Below, in pieces: positions 40,643-49,264 of a stretch of 64,000 nucleotides of DNA. How positions within the stretch are numbered: position 1 is the first letter of the stretch; each line of letters begins with the position of its first letter. Both the position numbers and the translations under genes were made by a program. Source of the DNA: Mycolicibacterium sphagni (GTDB lineage Bacteria > Actinomycetota > Actinomycetes > Mycobacteriales > Mycobacteriaceae); contig NZ_VBSB01000035.1 of NCBI RefSeq assembly GCF_013337765.1, forward strand, positions 62,001 through 126,000. Direction: 5' to 3'. Under the pieces are notes generated by a model. It was given only the letters and a program-made list of their open reading frames with translations. It ran no database searches and was not told the DNA's origin.

Positions 40643-40903
40643 ATGGACGATTTGATGACGAGAGTGCGCCGAGTGCTGAACTACAAAGTCAGCATCGAAG
40701 CACTGATCGAGGTGGCGATGTGGCTGGCGGTGCCGCATCTGATCATCGGGCTGACGTGGGCCTTCTTCCACCCTGACGCGGTGCTGCAACTGGAGGTCCA
40801 GCTCGACCGGATCCTGCCCGCCGGTGCGGACGTCGGCGCCTACGTGATCGCCGCCTTGCTGTGGCCGGCGCTCTTGGTGCTGCCGCCGCTGTGCATGGCC
40901 TAG
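40643..40903 (+). CDS. Small membrane protein, paralogue of the divergent neighbour
   Basis: 86 residues with VRRVLNYKVSIEALIEVAMWLAVPHLIIGL, matching the 40313-40540 protein at the N-terminus, then a loop and a second helix (AYVIAALLWPALLVLPPLC). ATG 40643 follows GGGGAGGGGCC. The last four bases overlap the end of the convergent decarboxylase gene. Its function is unknown. Confidence 0.7.
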   Translation: MDDLMTRVRRVLNYKVSIEALIEVAMWLAVPHLIIGLTWAFFHPDAVLQLEVQLDRILPAGADVGAYVIAALLWPALLVLPPLCMA

Positions 40904-43689
40904 TCGGACTCCAGTGAGCCCTCGCTGCCGGCCGTCACCAGCGTGCGATGCCCGTTCGACTCGGGCACCGCGGTACCGCCCGCGATCTCCATCGCCTTCT
41001 CGGTGTAGACCCGATACCCGTAGTCGGGCCGGTAGCCGTGCACCTCGGGTGTGTCCAGGTCGCGGATGAAAGCCAGGATCTGCGGGCTGAACAACTGCCC
41101 GGGCACCAGCACCGGGAACCCGGGTGGATACGGCGTGACGAAGGTCGCCGAGACTACCTGCCGGCCGGCCGCCAGCCGCTGGTCGATCTCGGCATCGCTG
41201 AGGTACTCGCAGTTTGCGTCGTTGTAGGACAGGTAGAACGCGGGCCGGACATCGCCTTCGGGTGTGGTGTCGCCGTCGCGGAACGCGGCGTGGAATCCGC
41301 TGAAGTCCGGCAGCGGAATCGATTGCCGCGTCAGACGATGCACCCGCCGCTCGAAGCGGCCGCGCTCGCCCAGGCTCATCTCGGACACGTGCTCCTCGAG
41401 CTCGCGAGCGATCTTCACCAACACCTCGACCAGGAACGCCACCGAACTGCGAGTGGTGCCGATGTTGGTCATGAACAGCACGGTGTTGCGTGAGGTCTTG
41501 TTGATTTGCACACCGTGCCGATCCATCAGCTGCTGACGCTTGAACTGATCGCCGTCGTAGCCAGTGTTGCCGATTGACAACGTGATTCGCGACGGGTCGA
41601 GGACGAATTCGTCGGCCTCCCATGCCGCCATCATGTTGCGCAGACCCGACCGCAACGGCTGGGCGATGCGCGACGGCCGGTACACCTCGGGGATCAGATC
41701 CGAGGTGCGCAGGCACGACACGTACTTGCGTAGCAACGGATGATTGTCGATCGCATCGCGCAGCTGCATCGCGTTCTCGAGCTGACGCTGGACGAGCTCG
41801 ACCCCTTCGAGTGCCACCTGACGGCGGCCTAGATCCAGCGATGCGAGGATCTGATAGTTCGGCGACGTCGACGTGTGCGCCATGTACGCCTCGTGAAACG
41901 CCTCGGCGACCTTCTGTTCGAAGTCCTGGTCGAAGACGTGGATCATCGAGCCCTGCCGAAGCGCGGTCAGCGTTTTGTGGGTCGATTGGGTGGCGTACAC
42001 CCGAACCCGTGCCCTGGCCGGGTCGGGGATCAGCCGGTTGTTCAGTAGTTCTTCGTCCGACATCGTGGCCCGCTCGGCCAGCATGGATTCGTAATGCGCG
42101 ATGTAAGACGGGTCCTGCAGCTTCTGGCGCAGGGCCTTGGCCGAGGCCATCGCGGTGCGGGTGCGGTAGACCGGATGGAATCGCGCGAACGCGAACCATG
42201 CTTCGTCCCACAGGAACACAAGGTCGGGCTTGATGGCCAGGCATTCCTCCATGACCCGTGTGACGTCGTAGACAATCCCGTCGAACGTGCAGTTGGTCAG
42301 CGAGATCATCTTGACCCGGTCGAGCTTGCCCGCCGCTTTGAGCGCCACCAGCTTAGATTTGATTTCGTGAAGCGGCACCGCGCCGTACATCGAATACTGC
42401 TCCAGCGGATACGCCTCGAGATAGACGACGTGCGCGCCGGCCAGCATCATCCCGTAGTGGTGGGACTGATGGCAGTTGCGGTCGAGCAGCACGATGTCGC
42501 CCGGCGCGACGAGCGCCTGTGTGACGACCTTGTTCGCCGTCGATGTGCCGTTGGTGACAAAGTAGCTGCGGCGCGAGCCATAGATTTCCGACGCCAGTTC
42601 CTGTGACTCGCGCAGCGGACCGGTCGGATCGAGCAGCGAGTCCAGCCCGCCGCACGTCGCCGACGTCTCGGCCATGAACACATCGAGGCCATAGAAGCCG
42701 ACCATGTCCTTGATCCAGTGCGACGTGACGATCGACTTGCCCTGCGAGATCGGCAGCGCGTGGAACACACCGGTCGGCCGGTGGCTGTACTGCTTGAGGG
42801 CACTGAAGAACGGGGTGCGGTAACGGGCGGCCACCCCGTGGAGGATCGACAGGTGCAACTCGAGCATGCCTTCGCGGGCGTGGAACACCCGGCGAAAGTG
42901 CTGGCCGAGCCGCCCGGCGATGTCCTCGACCTCGATCTCGGTCATCAAGTAGAGGTCCAGCTCGGGGCGCAGTTCGGCCAGCGAGGTGGCCAGGATCTCG
43001 GCCCGGTCGTCGGGGGACTGGTGATCGGCGAGCTCGTCGGTGAGTTCGGTGTCGATGAACTCCGCCAGCGTGGACAGATCGCGAGTCGACTGATGAGAGA
43101 ACCGCCGCCGGATCACGACGGCCTGCAGGTTGACGTTGAGCCGTGCCGCGATCAAGGCTTCGTCGCCGCTACCCACCACCACCAGTTCGTAGACGAACTC
43201 GTCATCCGGACGTCGCCAGCTGCGCACCTCTTTGCGCAGTGCGCGCTCCTGCGCGTCGGTCATCGTCTCCACGACCAGGACCTCGAAGTAAGGCTGATCG
43301 CGATGCGTCGTGGGCGCGCCTTCCAGCTGCCGCGGGTCGGTGGGGAACAGGTCCTGGTCCTCGGCCCAGGCGTGCTCGGCATGCCCGGCCCGGTACGACT
43401 CGGTGGTCAGCGCGCGGTTGATGCGGGTGACGACGCTGGCGAACTTGTCGTAGCTGCCGCCGGCGAATAGCCGCTGCACCCTGGCGAATTGCGGCGAGCC
43501 GGGAAACGCCCAGTATGGCTCCAGCGGCGTCAGGTCGGTCAGCAGATCCCGGCAGATACCGACGTATTTCTCTTTCAGCGCACCGGTCGTGGTCGTCCTG
43601 GTGAGCCGGTCGGCAGCCTCTTCGAGTCGACACCAGGCGTCCGCCCGCAGTTGCCCGACACTGTTGTACGCGCGCGAAATATCCGCCAT
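40900..43689 (-). CDS. adi: Large PLP-dependent Orn/Lys/Arg decarboxylase (Adi-like)
   Basis: 929 residues from ATG 43689, preceded by AAAGGG; the frame is open much further (to 44277) but that part lies over the divergent gene and has no coding look. The N-terminal wing domain (1-330) precedes the fold-I PLP domain. The cofactor Lys is about 572 in ATQSTHKTLTAL, the PLP phosphate region is VTNGTSTANKVV, and DEAW precedes it. It decarboxylates a basic amino acid to a polyamine or agmatine. M. tuberculosis Rv2531c (adi) has the same size class. Which amino acid is used is not decidable here. Confidence 0.85.
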   Translation of the reverse strand: MADISRAYNSVGQLRADAWCRLEEAADRLTRTTTTGALKEKYVGICRDLLTDLTPLEPYWAFPGSPQFARVQRLFAGGSYDKFASVVTRINRALTTESYRAGHAEHAWAEDQDLFPTDPRQLEGAPTTHRDQPYFEVLVVETMTDAQERALRKEVRSWRRPDDEFVYELVVVGSGDEALIAARLNVNLQAVVIRRRFSHQSTRDLSTLAEFIDTELTDELADHQSPDDRAEILATSLAELRPELDLYLMTEIEVEDIAGRLGQHFRRVFHAREGMLELHLSILHGVAARYRTPFFSALKQYSHRPTGVFHALPISQGKSIVTSHWIKDMVGFYGLDVFMAETSATCGGLDSLLDPTGPLRESQELASEIYGSRRSYFVTNGTSTANKVVTQALVAPGDIVLLDRNCHQSHHYGMMLAGAHVVYLEAYPLEQYSMYGAVPLHEIKSKLVALKAAGKLDRVKMISLTNCTFDGIVYDVTRVMEECLAIKPDLVFLWDEAWFAFARFHPVYRTRTAMASAKALRQKLQDPSYIAHYESMLAERATMSDEELLNNRLIPDPARARVRVYATQSTHKTLTALRQGSMIHVFDQDFEQKVAEAFHEAYMAHTSTSPNYQILASLDLGRRQVALEGVELVQRQLENAMQLRDAIDNHPLLRKYVSCLRTSDLIPEVYRPSRIAQPLRSGLRNMMAAWEADEFVLDPSRITLSIGNTGYDGDQFKRQQLMDRHGVQINKTSRNTVLFMTNIGTTRSSVAFLVEVLVKIARELEEHVSEMSLGERGRFERRVHRLTRQSIPLPDFSGFHAAFRDGDTTPEGDVRPAFYLSYNDANCEYLSDAEIDQRLAAGRQVVSATFVTPYPPGFPVLVPGQLFSPQILAFIRDLDTPEVHGYRPDYGYRVYTEKAMEIAGGTAVPESNGHRTLVTAGSEGSLESD

Positions 43690-43860
43690 GGTAGGCCCTT
43701 TCACGATTCTTGATGACAAGGGTCGCAGAGCCGCAATGTCATGCGGGCCAACCGCAGACCAACCGTTCCCGTCGATCGCCTGACGCCAGGGTTTCGTCGG
43801 CTGCCAAGCCGTCTCACAATCGAGACCCGCCACCGTTGCCTGCCGACTAGCGTGGTCGGG

Positions 43861-45327
43861 GTGAGCGGACCCGTTGACGAACTCGGCGCCCTGGACATGC
43901 TGCTGCATCGCGGGGAGGCCAATCCGCGGACCCGGTCGGGCATCATGGCCCTGGAGATTCTCGATCGCACACCGGACTGGAATCGGTTCCGGACGGGTTT
44001 CGAGAACGCGTCGCGCAAGGTGCTCCGGTTGCGTCAACGGGTCGTCGTGCCGACCCTGCCGACGGCGGCGCCCCGCTGGGTGGTGGACCCCGACTTCAAC
44101 CTTGACTTCCACGTCCGTCGCGTGCGCGTCCCCGAGCCGGGCACCCTGCGCGAGGTCCTCGATCTGGCTGAAGTGAGCCTGCAGTCGCCGCTGGACATCT
44201 CGCGACCGCTGTGGACGGCCACCCTCGTGGAAGGTCTGGAAGGCGGTAAGGCCGCCACCCTGCTGCACCTGAGTCACGCGGTCACCGACGGCGTCGGCGC
44301 GACCGCGATGTTCGCCGAGATCTACGACCTGGAACGCGAACCAGCGCCCCGGCCCGCGCCGCCGATGCCGGTGCCGCAGGACCTCACGCCCAACGACCTG
44401 ATGCGCGAAGGGTTCAACCAGCTGCCCGGCGCCATCGTCAGCGGATTGTTCGGCGCCGTCTCGGGCGGAATCTCGGTGATCGGGCGCGTGGTGCGCAACC
44501 CGGGAACGGCCGTGTGGGACGCCGTCGACTACGCCCGCTCCGGACGCCGCGTCGTTGGCCGTGCCGCCGACCCGTCCCCGCTGCTGCGGCGCCGCAGCCT
44601 GTCCTCGCGAAGTGAAGCCATCGAGATGAAGCTGACCGACTTACGGTCGGCCGCGCACGCCGCCGGCGGCTCGATCAACGACGCCTACCTGGCCGGGTTG
44701 TGCGGGGCGCTGCGGCGCTACCACGAGGCGCTCGGCGTGCCGATCAACAGCCTGCCGATGGCGGTGCCGGTGAGCCTGCGCGCCGAAGCCGACCCGGCCG
44801 GCGGCAACCGGTTCGCCGGGGTCAACCTCGCCGCGCCGATCGCTGTCGCGGACCCCGCGGTGCGTATCCAGAAGATCCGCAAGCAGATGACGTCACGGCG
44901 CGAGGAGGCGGCCATCGATCTGATGGGCGCCATCGCGCCGGTGGTCGGGCTGTTGCCCGATGCCATCCTCGAGGCGATGACCGGCTCGGTCATCGCTTCG
45001 GATGTGCAGGCCAGCAATGTGCCCGTCTACGCCGGCGATACTTACATCGCCGGGGCGAAAGTGTTGCGGCAGTTCGGAATCGGCCCGCTTCCCGGCGTGG
45101 CGATGATGGTGGTGCTGGTGTCTCGCGGCGGCTTTGCGACGGTGACCGCCCGCTACGACCGCGCATCGATCACCGACGAGGACCTGTTCGCGCAGTGCCT
45201 GCGTGAGGGTTTCGACGAGGTGCTGGCGCTGGCCGGTGATCCGCCGCCGCGCGTGGTGCCCTCGTCGTTCCCCGACCAGGTCGACAACTCCGCCCAACCC
45301 TCCACGAACGGATCGGTGTCCTTCTGA
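43861..45327 (+). CDS. WS/DGAT-family acyltransferase (Rv2484c-like)
   Basis: 488 residues from GTG 43861. The family motif HHxxxDG is present as LSHAVTDGVGA, with His about 139 and Asp about 143 but Ser in place of the first His. The N-terminus GPVDELGALDMLLHRGE and the C-terminal block LPGVAMMVVLVSRGG are also typical. Members esterify diacylglycerol or fatty alcohols to storage lipids. In M. tuberculosis the counterpart Rv2484c precedes plsC and plsB2 as here. The one-base TGATG overlap with the next gene couples storage and phospholipid acyltransferases. Confidence 0.88.
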   Translation: MSGPVDELGALDMLLHRGEANPRTRSGIMALEILDRTPDWNRFRTGFENASRKVLRLRQRVVVPTLPTAAPRWVVDPDFNLDFHVRRVRVPEPGTLREVLDLAEVSLQSPLDISRPLWTATLVEGLEGGKAATLLHLSHAVTDGVGATAMFAEIYDLEREPAPRPAPPMPVPQDLTPNDLMREGFNQLPGAIVSGLFGAVSGGISVIGRVVRNPGTAVWDAVDYARSGRRVVGRAADPSPLLRRRSLSSRSEAIEMKLTDLRSAAHAAGGSINDAYLAGLCGALRRYHEALGVPINSLPMAVPVSLRAEADPAGGNRFAGVNLAAPIAVADPAVRIQKIRKQMTSRREEAAIDLMGAIAPVVGLLPDAILEAMTGSVIASDVQASNVPVYAGDTYIAGAKVLRQFGIGPLPGVAMMVVLVSRGGFATVTARYDRASITDEDLFAQCLREGFDEVLALAGDPPPRVVPSSFPDQVDNSAQPSTNGSVSF

Positions 45328-46916
45328 TGAGCGACAAGGAGATGCGGCTGCCCGGGTCGGTCGCCGAGGTGATGGCCAGCCCGGAGGGGCCGCAGATCGG
45401 AGCGTTCTTCGATCTGGACGGCACGCTGGTGGCCGGGTTCACCGCAGTCATCCTCACCCAGGAACGCTTCCGCAGCCGCGATATGGGCATCGGTGAGCTG
45501 ATCACGATGATCGCGGCCGGCCTCAACCATCAGCTCGGCCGGCTGGAGTTCGAGGAGCTGATCACCAAGGCGTCACAGGCTTTGCGTGGAAGGGCGATGA
45601 GCGATCTGCACGAGATCGGCGAGCGGATGTTCGTGCAGAAGATCGAGAACCGGATCTATCCGGAGATGCGCGAGCTGGTGCATGCGCACATGGAGCGCGG
45701 GCACACCGTGGTGCTCAGCTCGTCGGCGCTGACCATTCAGGTCGAACCGGTGGCCCAGTTCCTGGGGATCAAGAACACCTTGACCAACCGGTTCGAGGTC
45801 GATGACAACGACGTGCTGACCGGCGACGTGGTCCGGCCCATCCTGTGGGGTCCGGGCAAGGCCAATGCCGTGCAGAAGTTCGCCGCCGACAACGACATTG
45901 ATCTCAAAGGCTCCTATTTCTACGCCGACGGCGACGAGGACGTCGCACTGATGTATCTGGTCGGCAATCCGCGGCCCACCAACCCCGAGGGCAAGATGGC
46001 CGCGGTGGCGCGCCGGCGAGGCTGGCCGATCCTGCAATTCCACAGCCGCGGCGGCGGCGGTGTGATGGGTCAGGTCCGCACCCTGCTCGGTGTCGGCGCG
46101 TTGGTGCCGGCCGCGACCGGCGCGATCTGGTGGGGAGCGTTGACCCGGAGCCGTCGGCGCGGGCTGAACTTCTTCACCACCGCATTCCCGAATCTGCTGC
46201 TGGCCGTAAACGGCGTGCGGGTCAACGTGATTGGCCGCGAGAACCTCACAAAACAACGCCCCGCGGTGTTCATCTTCAACCACCGCAACAACGCCGACCC
46301 CGTCATCACGGCGTCCCTACTCCGGGACAACTGGACCGGTGTCGGCAAGAAGGAACTGCAGAGCGACCCCGTCGTCGGCACGTTGGGCAAGCTCGTCGAC
46401 ACCGTGTTCATCGACCGTGACGACCCCAAGGCCGCCGTCGAAACCATGCATCAGGTCGAGGAGATGGTGGCCAAGGGCCTGTCGATCATGATCGCGCCCG
46501 AAGGCACCCGGCTGGACACCAGGACCGTCGGCCCGTTCAAGAAGGGGCCGTTCCGGTTGGCGATGGCAGCCGGTGTTCCGCTGGTGCCGATCGTGATTCG
46601 CAACGCCGAGGTGATCGCCTCCCGCGATTCCTCGACGATGAACCCCGGCGAGGTGGATGTCGTTGTCTATCCGCCGCTTTCGGTCGCGGACTGGACCCTC
46701 GACGATCTCTCGGAACGCATCGAGGAGGTTCGCCAGCTGTATCTTGACACCCTCAAGGACTGGCCGGAAGACAAGGTGCCGGTGCATCCGATCTACAAGA
46801 AGGCGCCAGCGAAGAAGGCCGCCAAGAAGGCGCCCACCAAGAAGGCGGCGGCCAAGACCACAGCGGCCAAGAAAGCTCCCGCTACAAAGTCGCCGAATGC
46901 CAAGGGCCGCAAATGA
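45327..46916 (+). CDS. plsC: HAD phosphatase-1-acylglycerol-3-phosphate acyltransferase fusion with Lys/Ala tail
   Basis: A 529-residue bifunctional layout. The N-terminal SerB-like HAD domain has FFDLDGTLV (Asp about 29 and 31). From about 290 a PlsC acyltransferase has NHRNNADPVI (His about 319, Asp about 324) and APEGTRLDT. The last 40 residues are a low-complexity Lys/Ala/Pro tail like those of mycobacterial DNA-binding proteins, probably for membrane or nucleic-acid contact. The order matches Rv2483c. It should make phosphatidic acid; the HAD half may remove phosphate from a product or from phosphoserine. ATGA overlap with plsB2. Confidence 0.9.
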   Translation: MSDKEMRLPGSVAEVMASPEGPQIGAFFDLDGTLVAGFTAVILTQERFRSRDMGIGELITMIAAGLNHQLGRLEFEELITKASQALRGRAMSDLHEIGERMFVQKIENRIYPEMRELVHAHMERGHTVVLSSSALTIQVEPVAQFLGIKNTLTNRFEVDDNDVLTGDVVRPILWGPGKANAVQKFAADNDIDLKGSYFYADGDEDVALMYLVGNPRPTNPEGKMAAVARRRGWPILQFHSRGGGGVMGQVRTLLGVGALVPAATGAIWWGALTRSRRRGLNFFTTAFPNLLLAVNGVRVNVIGRENLTKQRPAVFIFNHRNNADPVITASLLRDNWTGVGKKELQSDPVVGTLGKLVDTVFIDRDDPKAAVETMHQVEEMVAKGLSIMIAPEGTRLDTRTVGPFKKGPFRLAMAAGVPLVPIVIRNAEVIASRDSSTMNPGEVDVVVYPPLSVADWTLDDLSERIEEVRQLYLDTLKDWPEDKVPVHPIYKKAPAKKAAKKAPTKKAAAKTTAAKKAPATKSPNAKGRK

Positions 46917-49249
46917 CCCGTTCTGACCACCTGGCCGACTTCAGCACCACCGACGATGCGCTGGTGCTGGCGTCGGTGTCGTCCAAGGCCGAATTCGAAC
47001 TGCTCAACGACTGGTTGCACGCCCAGCGCCGGGCGCACCCCGACACCAGGGTCGAGGTGCTGCGCCTGCCCGTCGGTGATCCGCCGCCCGGCGTGGTGGC
47101 TTCGCTCGTCGAGGAGCTCTCGGGCGGCGAGGACCGCCTGGTGGTCCCGGTGCGGGTGTTCTGGGTTCCCGGCGGCTTGCCCACCCGCGTCAAGATCGTC
47201 GGCCTGCTGTCCGGGCGCGACACGTACCGGCCGCCGCAAGTGTTGCAGCGCAACATCCTTCGTAAGGATCCGTCCCGAGCCCGCATCGTCGCCGGCGAAC
47301 CGGCGAAGGTGTCAGAACTGCGCCAGCTGTGGCAGGAGCACACCGTCGGCGACAGCCCGCGCGACTTCGCCCGCTTCGTGCTGCGCCGCGCGGCGCTGGC
47401 GGTCGAGCGGATGGAATTACGCCTGCTTGGACCGGAATACAAGTCGCCGCAACTGATCACCGACGAGCTGATGTCGTCCACCCGTTTCATGGAGGGCCTG
47501 GAGCAGATCCCCGGGGCCACGCCGGCCAAGGCCGAGGAGATGCTCAACGAGCTGGCCACCGGGTGGAGCCGGTTCTCCGTCGACCTGATCCCCAACCTCG
47601 GGCGTGCCATCTTCAGCCGGGGTTTCGATCCCCGAATCGACTACGACACCATGGAAATCGAGTCCATGCGCCGCGGCCTTGAAGACCACCCGGCGGTCCT
47701 GCTGTGGTCGCACCGGTCCTACCTCGACGGCGTCATCGTCCCGGTGGCCATGCAGGAGAACAAGTTGCCGCCTGCGCACACGTTCGCCGGGATCAACCTG
47801 TCCTTCGGGTTCATGGGACCGCTGATGCGGCGCTCGGGTGTCATCTTCCTGCGCCGCAAGCTCGACGATCCGCTGTACAAGTACGTGCTTCGGCAGTTCG
47901 TCGGGTTCATCGTGCAGAAGCGCTTCAACCTCAGCTGGTCGATCGAGGGCACCCGGTCGCGAACCGGAAAGATGCTGCCGCCCAAGCTCGGCCTGCTCGC
48001 CTACGTCGCCGACGCCTATCTGGACGGCCGCAGCGAGGACATTCTGCTGCAGCCGGTGTCGATCAGTTTCGACCAGCTACACGAAACCACCGAGTACGCC
48101 AACTACGCCCGCGGCGGGGAGAAAACGCCGGAGAGCGCGGAGTGGCTGTTCAATTTCATCAAGGCGCAGGGTGAGCGCAACTACGGCAAGATCTACGTCC
48201 GCTTCCCCGAGGCGGTCTCGATGCGCCAATACCTCGGCGAGCCGGGTGGCGATGTCGCGACCGATGAGGCCGCCAAACGTCTGGCCATGCAGAAGATGGC
48301 ATTCGAGGTCGCTTGGCGGATCCTGCGGGTGACACCGATCAACGCCACCGGGCTGGTGTCGGCGCTGCTACTCGCCACTCGGGGCCGTGCGTTGACGCTG
48401 AGCCAGCTGCACCACACGTTGCAGGATTCGCTGGATTACCTTGAGCGCAAGCAAAATCCGATCACCAACAGCGCACTGCGGCTGCGCACCCCCGAAGGGG
48501 TGCGGGCCGCGGTCGACGCCATGTCCAACGGCCACCCGGTCACCCGAGTGGACGGCGGCCATGAGCCGGTGTGGCGGATCGCCCCAGAGCACGAACACGA
48601 GGCGGCCTTCTATCGCAACACGCTCATCCACGCGTTCCTGGAAACCGCCATCGCCGAACTGGCACTGGCACATGCCGGCCGCGCACCCGACGGTGATCGG
48701 GTGGCGGTGTTCTGGGATCAGGCGATGCGCCTGCGCGATCTGCTGAAGTTCGATTTCTACTTCGCCGATTCCGCGGCCTTCCGCGAGCACCTAGCCGAAG
48801 AGCTGTCGTGGCAAGACGATTGGGAGATCCACGTCGCCGCCGGTGGTGACGCGGTGGACAACCTGTTGCGCCGCAAGCAGCCGCTGATGGCGCACGCCAT
48901 GCTGCGGCCCTTCGTCGAGGCCTACGAGATCGTCGCCGACGTGCTCTGTGACGCGCCGACCGACATCGAGGAGAAGGAACTGACCAAGCGAGCCCTGGGC
49001 GTGGGTGCCCAGTACGCCGCGCAGGGCCGGGTCCGCAGCAACGAGGCGGTGTCGGCATTGCTGTTCGCGACCGCCCGGCAGGTGGCCGCCGACCAGCACC
49101 TGCTGGAAGCCGGCCCAGATCTGCAGCAGCGCCGGCGGGCGTTCCTGCACGAGCTGCGCGGCATCCTGGCTGATATGGACCGCATCGGTGCGCTGTCCAC
49201 CGATCAGTTCTATGCCCGCGAGCTGAAATTACGTGAGCAGGGCGCCTGA
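46913..49249 (+). CDS. plsB2: Glycerol-3-phosphate acyltransferase
   Basis: A 778-residue GPAT of the PlsB type. The acyltransferase block SHRSYLDG contains His about 267 and Asp about 272, followed by GINLSFGFMGPLMRRSGVIFLRR and SIEGTRSRTGK. The N-terminal 230 residues are a helical regulatory part, and the C-terminal 350 residues the PlsB-specific domain. It acylates sn-glycerol 3-phosphate at position 1, the first step of phospholipid synthesis. In M. tuberculosis it is Rv2482c, next to plsC in the same order. The start overlaps plsC by ATGA. Confidence 0.92.
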   Translation: MTRSDHLADFSTTDDALVLASVSSKAEFELLNDWLHAQRRAHPDTRVEVLRLPVGDPPPGVVASLVEELSGGEDRLVVPVRVFWVPGGLPTRVKIVGLLSGRDTYRPPQVLQRNILRKDPSRARIVAGEPAKVSELRQLWQEHTVGDSPRDFARFVLRRAALAVERMELRLLGPEYKSPQLITDELMSSTRFMEGLEQIPGATPAKAEEMLNELATGWSRFSVDLIPNLGRAIFSRGFDPRIDYDTMEIESMRRGLEDHPAVLLWSHRSYLDGVIVPVAMQENKLPPAHTFAGINLSFGFMGPLMRRSGVIFLRRKLDDPLYKYVLRQFVGFIVQKRFNLSWSIEGTRSRTGKMLPPKLGLLAYVADAYLDGRSEDILLQPVSISFDQLHETTEYANYARGGEKTPESAEWLFNFIKAQGERNYGKIYVRFPEAVSMRQYLGEPGGDVATDEAAKRLAMQKMAFEVAWRILRVTPINATGLVSALLLATRGRALTLSQLHHTLQDSLDYLERKQNPITNSALRLRTPEGVRAAVDAMSNGHPVTRVDGGHEPVWRIAPEHEHEAAFYRNTLIHAFLETAIAELALAHAGRAPDGDRVAVFWDQAMRLRDLLKFDFYFADSAAFREHLAEELSWQDDWEIHVAAGGDAVDNLLRRKQPLMAHAMLRPFVEAYEIVADVLCDAPTDIEEKELTKRALGVGAQYAAQGRVRSNEAVSALLFATARQVAADQHLLEAGPDLQQRRRAFLHELRGILADMDRIGALSTDQFYARELKLREQGA

Positions 49250-49264
49250 ACTTACGCTGAAGCC

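Noticed and set aside
43690..44277. N-terminal extension of the Adi-like decarboxylase
   Set aside because: The extension overlaps the divergent acyltransferase start, is Arg/His-rich, and a ribosome site precedes ATG 43689.
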